Of a DNA stretch of 38,743 nt, positions 24,817 through 32,700 are shown one piece after another. The notes beneath the pieces were generated by a model. That model ran no database searches. It was not told the origin of the DNA and was given only the letters and a program-made list of their open reading frames with translations. The DNA comes from Planctomycetaceae bacterium (lineage in GTDB: Bacteria; Planctomycetota; Planctomycetia; Planctomycetales; Planctomycetaceae). Position numbers and translations under genes: made by a program. The DNA lies in the NCBI GenBank assembly GCA_028284885.1, contig JANQQW010000232.1:1-38743 (forward strand), read 5' to 3'. Position 1 is the first letter of the stretch. Each line of letters begins with the position of its first letter.

Positions 24817-25248
24817 GTGAATCGCATCCTCTTCCTCTGCACGGGCAACTCGTGTCGCAGTCACATGGGCGAGGGGCTGCTGCGGCACCTCGCCGGGGAC
24901 CGGTACGTGGCGTTGTCCGCCGGTTCGAAGCCGTCGGGCTACGTGCACCCGTTGGCGATCCGCGTGATGGACGAGATCGGGATCGACGTCTCGGGCCACG
25001 AGAGCAAGTCGATCCAGTCGTTCCTGCCGCCGGAGGGGACGCCGCCGGACGTGGTCGTCAGCGTCTGCGACTCGGCGGCGAGCGAGTGCCCGACGTTCCC
25101 CGGCAAGGACGTCGAACGGATTCACGTTCCGTTCTTCGACCCGGCCCACGCCGAGGGGACCGAGGAGGAGAAGCTCGCCGTCTTCCGCCGCGTGCGGGAC
25201 GAGATCCGCGCGATGATCGAGGAGCGGTTCGTCGCCGCGGAGGCGTGA
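24817..25248 (+). CDS. arsC: Thioredoxin-type arsenate reductase ArsC-like
   Basis: The 143-residue product belongs to the low-molecular-weight phosphatase/ArsC fold. The P-loop is LFLCTGNSCRS (Cys8, Arg14), and SAGSKPSG follows. The redox pair is Cys84 and Cys91 in VCDSAASEC, the spacing of the C82/C89 pair of the thioredoxin-coupled enzyme. FFDPAHAEGTEEEK is the family's DPA motif with the general acid. It should reduce arsenate to arsenite. No arsR, arsB or acr3 is adjacent. The GTG at 24817 gives the canonical start MNRILFLC; an upstream GTG at 24760 would add 19 unlikely residues. Confidence 0.88.
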   Translation: MNRILFLCTGNSCRSHMGEGLLRHLAGDRYVALSAGSKPSGYVHPLAIRVMDEIGIDVSGHESKSIQSFLPPEGTPPDVVVSVCDSAASECPTFPGKDVERIHVPFFDPAHAEGTEEEKLAVFRRVRDEIRAMIEERFVAAEA

Positions 25249-25251
25249 CGA

Positions 25252-25434
25252 TCAGCCTGCCTTGATCGTCTCGATCTGTTCCTCGACCGCCTTGATCTCG
25301 GCCTTCAGCCGTTCGACTTCGGCGGGATCGTCCATCTGCTGCTTGGCTCCGGAGAGCCGTTTCTGCAGCCCCGCGATCTTCGTGCGGGCGGCGTCGATCT
25401 GCTTTTTCTGCTTCTTGTTCAGTTTGGCGGCCAT
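25252..25434 (-). CDS. 60-residue coiled-coil protein of unknown function
   Basis: The product is almost entirely a charged helix with heptad-like spacing (LNKKQKKQIDAARTKIAGLQ ... VERLKAEIKAVEEQIETIKAG). A Lys-rich N-terminus precedes an acidic/basic coiled coil. There is no signal peptide. The ATG at 25434 is clean and the composition is unlike a chance frame. It converges with arsC, whose stop is only three bases away, and is 57 bases downstream of the TauE gene on the same strand. Confidence 0.65.
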   Translation of the reverse strand: MAAKLNKKQKKQIDAARTKIAGLQKRLSGAKQQMDDPAEVERLKAEIKAVEEQIETIKAG

Positions 25435-25491
25435 CCGGCGACTTCCGGTCGAGGGGCTTCGATCTCCGAGCAGTCTACCGCGCGGGAGGCG

Positions 25492-26334
25492 TCACGTCGT
25501 CGGGCGGAACAGTTGGAAGGCCACGAGGCCGGCGGCGGCGAGCAGTAGGATACCGAATCGCAGCCGCAGGCCGGTTCCGCCGAGTCGCGACCCGACGGCC
25601 GACCCGAGCCGGGCCCCGACCGTTCCGCCCAGCATGAGCGCCGAGACGAGCCAGAGGTCGACGTTGCCGTTCCAGGCGTGGACGGCGGTCGCCTGCACCG
25701 AGACGAGCCAGACGACCACCAGCGAGCAGCGGACCGAGTCCTGGGCCGGCACGCCGAACAGGTAGACCATCGCCGGCAGCAGGACCAGGCCGCCGCTGAT
25801 GCCGAGCAGCCCGGACAGGTAGCCCACGCCCAACCCGAACCAGACGAGGACCGGCAGCGACAGCCGCGGCTGGGCGATGTCGGGAAAGCGACCGTAGGGC
25901 GGAATCGGCACGAACCGCAGCCAGCCCCGCGGGAGCGGCCGGCCACGGGACGACAGCCACGACTCGAGGATCACGAACACCGCCAGCACGAGCAGCAGCA
26001 CGAGGTAGACGACGAGGACGACGTGCTCGGCCGACTCCGTGCCCGCGTGGGCCGCCCCGCCGAACAGCACGCCGACGAACAACCCGCCGAACAGGACGAA
26101 CGGCAGCCGCAGCGTCTCGCGGTCCGGCCGGCGGTAGAGCAGGGCGGTCGTCGACGGTCCGAGCGCCTGGCAGGTGCCGGCCCCCACGGCCGTCGAGACC
26201 GGCACGCCCAGCAGCACGTGCAGCACGGGGACCAGCAGGAAGCCGCCCCCCACGCCGAACACGCCGGCCACGAGACCCACCGCGCCACCGGTCAGCGTCG
26301 TCACGAGGAATTCGACGACGGTCGTCTCCGGCAT
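25492..26334 (-). CDS. TauE/SafE-family membrane permease
   Basis: The 280-residue product has about eight hydrophobic segments in two halves. Each half starts with the family signature: GGAVGLVAGVFGVGGGFLLVP (about 15-35) and GVGYLSGLLGISGGLVLLP (about 170-188). A charged loop (about 127-160, ESWLSSRGRPLPRG...) separates them. TauE/SafE proteins move sulfite, sulfoacetate or other organosulfur anions; the substrate here is unknown. The ATG at 26334 starts MPETTVVEFLV; the frame extends 20 residues further upstream without hydrophobic character. A 48-residue membrane-protein gene ends 19 bases upstream, suggesting an operon. Confidence 0.9.
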   Translation of the reverse strand: MPETTVVEFLVTTLTGGAVGLVAGVFGVGGGFLLVPVLHVLLGVPVSTAVGAGTCQALGPSTTALLYRRPDRETLRLPFVLFGGLFVGVLFGGAAHAGTESAEHVVLVVYLVLLLVLAVFVILESWLSSRGRPLPRGWLRFVPIPPYGRFPDIAQPRLSLPVLVWFGLGVGYLSGLLGISGGLVLLPAMVYLFGVPAQDSVRCSLVVVWLVSVQATAVHAWNGNVDLWLVSALMLGGTVGARLGSAVGSRLGGTGLRLRFGILLLAAAGLVAFQLFRPTT

Positions 26335-26353
26335 CGGCTCTCGGGCGAACGGG

Positions 26354-26500
26354 TCAGATCTGGAAGTCGGAGAGAACCGAGTCCTCGTCGTCACGTGGTC
26401 GCGAACGGAGCCGCTCGAAGACCGCGTGCACGATCACGCCCCACACCACCGGCACGGTGATGCAGACGACGATCCACAGCAGTTTCCACAGCACGTCCAC
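26354..26500 (-). CDS. 48-residue single-span membrane protein
   Basis: Starting at GTG 26500, the frame reads MDVLWKLLWIVVCITVPVVW..., with one hydrophobic helix (about 3-26). A basic stretch (ERLRSRPR) and an acidic tail (DDEDSVLSDFQI) then end at TGA 26354. GAGG six bases before the GTG supports translation. The Arg-rich side suggests the C-terminus is cytosolic. It lies between the cytochrome gene (88 bases upstream) and TauE (19 bases downstream) on the same strand, so it may be an accessory subunit, but no homologue is recognised. It is short enough to be missed by gene callers. Confidence 0.6.
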   Translation of the reverse strand: MDVLWKLLWIVVCITVPVVWGVIVHAVFERLRSRPRDDEDSVLSDFQI

Positions 26501-26588
26501 GTCCGACCTCGACCGACGGGGGACTCGTTGGTCTGGCCGATGTAGGGGCTGCCGGGGGGAGGTGTCAAGGACGGTCGGCCGGTGACCG

Positions 26589-29500
26589 TCACCGCTCGAC
26601 GACCGCCTTCTCGTCGCCGGCGATCTCGAGCTTCCAGTCCTCGACGGGGGTCCCCTTCAGCTGCATCCGGCTCACCAGGTAGTGCAGCCGCCGAGTCGCC
26701 TCGCCGTCGGGTGCCGTCTCGAACCGCTGCTTCAGGTAGTACGGCGGCTGGGCCTGGTAGAACAGCGTCGCCCGCACGGCGAGTCGGCTCGGATCGACGC
26801 CCTCGGGCAGCACGACCTTGTAGGTGACGAGGTCGGAGCCGCTGCCGTCGGTGTAGCGCGGGTCCTTCTCCGCGTCGTGGCCGGGGTGCGTCGCCTTCAG
26901 GAACCGGCCGGTCAGCAGGCCGTTCCCCTCGGGCTTCCAGCCCCGTGGCAGCAGCCGGTTGTCCTTCAGGTGGTGGGTCGTGTGCAGGAAGCTGGTCGTC
27001 AACCGGCCGGTCGCGTCGGTCATCAGCTCCTCGTAGACCTGGACCTGTTGGTCGCTGGTGATCACCTCGTGGTGCGGCTGGTAGTTCGGCTTCCTGGCCG
27101 GGTCGGTCTCGAAGAACTCCGTGTGCAGCGGGTTGCCCTCGGTGTCGACGATCACGCCGACCGAGTTCGTTCGCCCCGACGCCCAGACCGTGCGTTCGTC
27201 GCCGGTCGCCGACTTCTGGACGACGGCGAACTCCAGGAACGCCCGGCGGAAGCCGACGCCGCTGGGGAAGCGGTGCCCGGCCTGGTTTCGCACGTCGACG
27301 GTCGCCGTCAGCGTGCGGGTCGCCGGGTCGAAGGACTTCACGTCCACGGCGACCGAGGCGGTCCGCTGCCGGGCCTGTTCGACGACGTTGTGGATCGTGT
27401 TGTCGAGGTCCTTCTCGCCGCCCGTCATGTAGTCGGTCTTGCGGACGCCGAGGACCGGGTCGAACTGGCGGAACATCTCCAGCAGGAAAGCGTTCAGCCC
27501 CAGCAACTCGTGCCGGGACTTGCTCTCGCGGACCCGGACGCGGATCTCGTCCCACTCGGCGAGGTGGTCGGCGTGCGGGTAGGTCTCGTCCTGGATGGTG
27601 GCGATGCGGGTGTCGAACCCGGCGATGTGCAGGCCGCGGTGCGTGTGCTTGTACTCCCGCGGCATGTGGCAGTCCTGGCAGCTCTTCGCCTTGGGGTTGT
27701 CCGGGTCGGCCTCGTTCTCGTACTCGCTGTTCAGCCACTCGAGGTACGTCGCCTGCTCGATGTTGTGGTTGAAGCCGCGAAGCTCGGGGTTGTTCTCGGC
27801 GAGGACGAGTTCGTCCGGCTCCTCGCCCGGTTCGAGCGGGTCGTCGAGGACCGGGACGTTCACGGTGTGACAACTCGCACACGCCCGGGACGACTTGAGG
27901 AAGTCGCTGTGCTTGGGGGTGATGCCGATGCCGTGCTTCATGCCGTAAGGCGAGATCTCCTTGTCCTCGTAGGGCCCGAACAGCACGCCGGGCGGGGCGA
28001 GCTTCAGGTGGCCGGTGTTGGTCGTGGCGACGAAGAACTCCGTGTAGCTGCGTTCGTCGCCGGCCGGCTTCTCGGGGGCCTCTTGTCGGTGGCAGACCAT
28101 GCAGCTGATCCCCTCGCGGGCGAGCGCCCCGTACTCGAACTCGTCGTGCCCGGGGTCCTCCGAGTTGATGGCCGTGTTGTAGAAGTGCTCCGTCGTGAAC
28201 TCGGGCTTGGCGTGCGGGTCGGCGGCGAGGGCGTCCGACTCGTGGGCCCGCTGCCCCATCGCCCCGTGGCAGCGGAGGCACGTGTTCTGCACGTTCCGCC
28301 GAATGGTGTCCCGCGTCGCCGGGTCGTCGGCGAACTCGCGGTCGATGATGGCGAGCTCCCCCTCCAGCTGGGCGTGGAAGACCGGATCCCGTCCTGCGAG
28401 CCCCATCGGCGACCACCGCCACTCCCCGTACGGCGAGACGTGTACGCCGTTCGCCCCGTAGGTCTTCTTCTCCTCGAGCGGGACGAACATCGTCGGCCCG
28501 AACGGGGCGGCGAGGCCAGCGTGGCAGTTCATGCACTGGTTCGACGTCAGGAACCCGTCCTTCCCCTCTGCGCTCGAGACGACCCAGTCGTACGTCACCG
28601 GCGGGAAGTGGCGGACCTCCTTCGACTCGAGGGCCGGGATCTCGGGGAAGGTCTCGAGGAACGCGGCCCGCAGGGCCGGCTCGGCTCCCGGTGCCGTCTT
28701 CACGCCTTTCGTCGCGGTGGCCGGAAGGTGGCCCCCGGCGTCCTTCTCCGCGTCGGCCCCTGCCTTGCGAATCCAGCCGTCCGCCCGTAGCACCGAGGCG
28801 TGCGGGTTGGCGGCGATCCTCTGCGGCTCCCGCCAAGAGTCGTCCACCCGGTAGACGAGCGGGTTCCCGGGGAAGCCGGCGATGTTGTTCAGCGTGGAGA
28901 ACGTGTACTCGGGGTTCTCGCCGGGCGACTTGGCGGACGTGTGGCAGCGAATGCAGTAGATGCCGAACCCGCTGCCCGGGTACGAGAACGGGTGCTCCTT
29001 GTTGTCCGCGGGCTCGTGGTTCGGGCTGAGCTCGCTCCAGTACCAGCCGTCGTAGCTGCCGGCCTTGTCCTTCACCATGATCGTCCAGCTCTTCACGTTT
29101 GCGACGATCTCCTCCTCGGAGAGGTGCTCGTAACGCGCGGCCGGCGGGGCGAACTGTTCTTTCACCATCATGGCGTTGTCGGGGATCGGACCCTTCCGGC
29201 CGCCGACGAGCCACTCGATCATCTCCGGCGAGTAGAAGATGCGGACGGCCGGGTGCGTGCCGTAGTACACGCCGTCGATGAAGGGCCCGGTGTCCCGAAT
29301 CCGCTTGTCCTCGGCCCAGCCGAGCGTCTCAAACTCGCGGTTCGTCAGGAACGCGTGAAGTCGTTTCTCGTACGCGAGGTTCGAGAGCGTGTGCGGCAGC
29401 GGCAGGTCGTGCGGCTCGCCGGGGATCTCCACGCCGGCCGGGGCGGCGTGTTCGCCGTGCGACTCCTCCGCGGCCGCCGCCGCGGGGCCGTTCGGGGCGT

Positions 29501-29663
29501 CGTTCCGGCTCGTCGACCAGACGAGCATCGAGACGGTCGTCCCGACGACGAACAACGCGGCGACCGCCACCACGACCCGCACCTGACCCGCACGCCGAAC
29601 AACGTTCCCCACGACTTCCCCCCCGTCCTTGACTGGTCCGCCGAAATCGAGCGGCGGGATCAT
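26589..29663 (-). CDS. Membrane-anchored six-haem cytochrome c
   Basis: The 1024-residue product has an N-terminal membrane anchor (about 29-50, VRVVVAVAALFVVGTTVSML) and then a large extracytoplasmic part. Six CxxCH haem-binding motifs are present: CIRCH (about 239), CMNCH (about 375), CLRCH (about 461), CMVCH (about 521), CASCH (about 594) and CQDCH (about 661). The last third (about 740-1024, including AGHRFPSGVGFRRAFLEF) is haem-free and reads as beta-rich. It should carry electrons in the periplasm. The donor, the acceptor and any catalytic activity cannot be deduced. The TauE permease and the 48-residue protein follow on the same strand. Confidence 0.9.
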   Translation of the reverse strand: MIPPLDFGGPVKDGGEVVGNVVRRAGQVRVVVAVAALFVVGTTVSMLVWSTSRNDAPNGPAAAAAEESHGEHAAPAGVEIPGEPHDLPLPHTLSNLAYEKRLHAFLTNREFETLGWAEDKRIRDTGPFIDGVYYGTHPAVRIFYSPEMIEWLVGGRKGPIPDNAMMVKEQFAPPAARYEHLSEEEIVANVKSWTIMVKDKAGSYDGWYWSELSPNHEPADNKEHPFSYPGSGFGIYCIRCHTSAKSPGENPEYTFSTLNNIAGFPGNPLVYRVDDSWREPQRIAANPHASVLRADGWIRKAGADAEKDAGGHLPATATKGVKTAPGAEPALRAAFLETFPEIPALESKEVRHFPPVTYDWVVSSAEGKDGFLTSNQCMNCHAGLAAPFGPTMFVPLEEKKTYGANGVHVSPYGEWRWSPMGLAGRDPVFHAQLEGELAIIDREFADDPATRDTIRRNVQNTCLRCHGAMGQRAHESDALAADPHAKPEFTTEHFYNTAINSEDPGHDEFEYGALAREGISCMVCHRQEAPEKPAGDERSYTEFFVATTNTGHLKLAPPGVLFGPYEDKEISPYGMKHGIGITPKHSDFLKSSRACASCHTVNVPVLDDPLEPGEEPDELVLAENNPELRGFNHNIEQATYLEWLNSEYENEADPDNPKAKSCQDCHMPREYKHTHRGLHIAGFDTRIATIQDETYPHADHLAEWDEIRVRVRESKSRHELLGLNAFLLEMFRQFDPVLGVRKTDYMTGGEKDLDNTIHNVVEQARQRTASVAVDVKSFDPATRTLTATVDVRNQAGHRFPSGVGFRRAFLEFAVVQKSATGDERTVWASGRTNSVGVIVDTEGNPLHTEFFETDPARKPNYQPHHEVITSDQQVQVYEELMTDATGRLTTSFLHTTHHLKDNRLLPRGWKPEGNGLLTGRFLKATHPGHDAEKDPRYTDGSGSDLVTYKVVLPEGVDPSRLAVRATLFYQAQPPYYLKQRFETAPDGEATRRLHYLVSRMQLKGTPVEDWKLEIAGDEKAVVER

Positions 29664-29706
29664 CCCTCGCAGGCGGGGAACGCGTCAAGAAGGGTTCGCG
29701 GTTCGC

Positions 29707-32700
29707 TCACGGAGCGGCGGTCGGAGACGTCGACCGGATTCGGACGTTTCGGTACTCGACCGGGACGTCGTAGGTGCGGAAGCCGACGCGGCCGCGGTTC
29801 TCGCCGCCGTACGAGTGCTCACCCGCCGGCTGGCCGTCGACCGTGACCGAGAGTCGATTCCGGCGTTCGACGACCCGCACGCGCCGCCACGTCCCGTCCG
29901 CCGGAATCGGAGCGGTGGTGCCGACGTTGACCTGGGAGCCGTCCTGGTGCTTGTCGACGACGGCGTGCACGTCACCACCGTCGTCCGTCACCCGGATCTC
30001 GAATTCGAGTTCGTAGTCCGTGAACTCGGCCTTCGTGACCAGCGCCCCGCCGCCGGTCTGCCGTGACTGCGGACCGGAGCTCAGCACACCCTCCTCGAGC
30101 GGCCACTCGATCTCGCCGAGACGCTCCCACGCGTCGAGCGTCCCGCCCGAGAGGAGGTTCGTCCATCCCGGTGCGTCGGACCGCATCCCGCCGACGGGCG
30201 ACCCTCTCTTGCCGCCCTCGCCGACCCGCACCCACTTCGCCCCGACGATCTTCCCGTGGTGCCCGTTGCCGCTGCTGTCCTTCAGGACGTCCCCGCCGCC
30301 CTCGTCGAGGTGGTACAGGACGACGGTGTTCGCGTCCTTGGTGAACCGGTCTGGCGGGTCGAAGTCGCGGTCGTACCGCGCCGACCAGGACACGCGGACC
30401 TCGTCGACCATTCCGTCGAAGACGGTCCGCCCGGACGCCCCGCCCACCAGCAGCGACTTCGAGTCGAACAGTCGCTTCAGTTCGAGCCGGGGTTCCTCGT
30501 CGGCGTCGAACCGGTTCGTCTTCCCGTCGTCGTACTCGGAGAGCGGCGTCTCCTGCAGCACGCCGTCGACGAACAGGCGGAGCCGACCGTTCGCGAGGAC
30601 GGTCGCGAGATGGACCCGCCGCCCCGGGACCGGCAGCTCGTTCGACTCCCGCGTGAAGGCGGCCGGGTCGTCCGCGTCGCCGACGTACGCCTTCGACCGC
30701 CACCGTCGCTGCTGGACCAGCGAGAGCGACCCGCCGAGCGAGACGACGACCGCCCCCTTGTCGTCGGGCGTGTCGCTCCGCGGGGTGGTCCATGCCTCCA
30801 GCGTCCACGCGTCGAGGTCGTCCGGCACCACGTCCGGCACCTCCACGTAGTCGTCCTCGCCGTCGAACCGGAGTCCCGTCGTCGTGGACGAAGGTCCGCG
30901 CTCGCCCACCCGCACCCACTTCGCCCCGACGATCTTCCCGTGGTGGCCGTTGCCGCTGGCGTCCGGCAGAACGTCGCCCTGGCCCTCGTCCACGTGGTAG
31001 AGAGCGAGTGTCTGGGCGTCCGGTTCGTGCCGTTTCGGCGGGGTGAAGTCGTTGGCATAGCGGGCGGTCGAGGAGATGCGGACCTCGTCGATCGTGCCGC
31101 GGCAGAACCACTTCGGCCTCTCCCGACCACCTTCGACGAGGATCGCCGCCCCGAGGACGGACTTCGAAGCGTGCCGGTGCTTGGTCGGGAACGTTCCCTT
31201 CGTGCCCCGCGAGACGAGCTTGCCTTCGAAGTACAGCGCGAGTTCCTTCCCGTCCCACACGCCGGCCACGTGGGTGGGGCCGTCCGCCGTCCCGTCGACC
31301 GTGTCGACGTCGAACGTCGACTGGAGCTTCCCCTTCTCGAGCCGGCCGAAGGAGAACCCGCCGCCGTCGTCCGGGCCCATCGAGAAGTGCTGGTCGTCGT
31401 TGCCGAACGCGACGAGGTGGGCGTACGGATCCGTTTGCCGACCCGCGTGCACGAGCATCTCGACCGTGCAGGGCCCTTGGCCGACCGGGATCGGGGGGAT
31501 CTCGACGTAGTCGTCGACGCCGTCGAACGCGAGGGCCGATCCGGACGCTCCAACACCGGGAGGATCCAGGAGCATCACCTCGACGTCCTTGAAGGACGCT
31601 CGCCCTCGGAACGCACTCAGGTCGAGGCCCCCGGAACCCGGCTCCCGAGCCACCGCCTGAAGCACTCGGCGACCGCCGGCGTACATCTCGACTCGGTCGC
31701 CGATCGTCGCCAGGACCACCTCGACGAACCCGTCCTCGTCCGTCGGAACGGAGCCGTCGGGCAGGGTCGTCTGCGTCAGGTTCTCATAGTCTTCGTCCGT
31801 CACACGCCGGCCGAGTCCCAGTTTCGTCGTCGTGTGCAGCCAGCCGGCGACGTACTCCGTACTCGACCGGTAACGCAGCTTCAGCGACGCGTTCTGCCCT
31901 TCGTCTTTGCGAACCTTGGCACGGAGGAGCATGTCGCGGCCCGAGAACCGGGACGCCGTCCACGCGGCACGGTCCAGTTCGAGAACCCCGTCCTCGAACC
32001 GGATGCCGTCCTCGTCTCGGGGAGGCGGATCGACGTCGAAGACCCGAACCCATTCGCCCGTGGCCAAGGGGGCGTAGTCCGGCAGGGGCGTCGCGGAGGC
32101 CGCGTCCGCCCGGACCCACTTCGCCCCGAAGATCTTCCCGTGGTGCCCGTTGCCGCTGGCGTCCGTCAGGACGTCGCCCTGCCCCTCGTCGAAGTGGTAT
32201 AGGGCGAGGGTCTCGGCGTCGGCCGTCAGTCGTTCCGACGGCTCGTACGGGGCGTCGTAACGGGCGATGCGTGAGACGCGCACTTCGTCCACGCGGCCGG
32301 CGAAACCGACGACCTTCTCGTGGGCGGGCGTGAGGTTGTTGAGTGCGCCGATCACGAGCGGGAGTCGCTTCCCCGCCACCCCTTGAAACCGCACGCCTTG
32401 CTCGGCAGTTGGCTTGCCGTCGACGAACAAGCGAATCTCCTCCGAGCCGACGACCGCAGCGACTCGAACCCTCTTGCCGATGGCGACGGGCTCCGAACTC
32501 GTACTGTGATTGGTCCCGTCGCCGGCGTTCAGTCCCAGAGCGTAGTAGGTGTTGCCGTCGCGGCTCGTTCCCACGACGAGGCCGAACCCCTCCTTCACCG
32601 TCGAGGTCGTCCCGATGACCGCCGCGATCCCCTTCAACTTCGTCTCGTCGGGGATGGTCACCGTCGCCTCGAGCGTCACGGGGTGGGACCCGTCGAGCGA

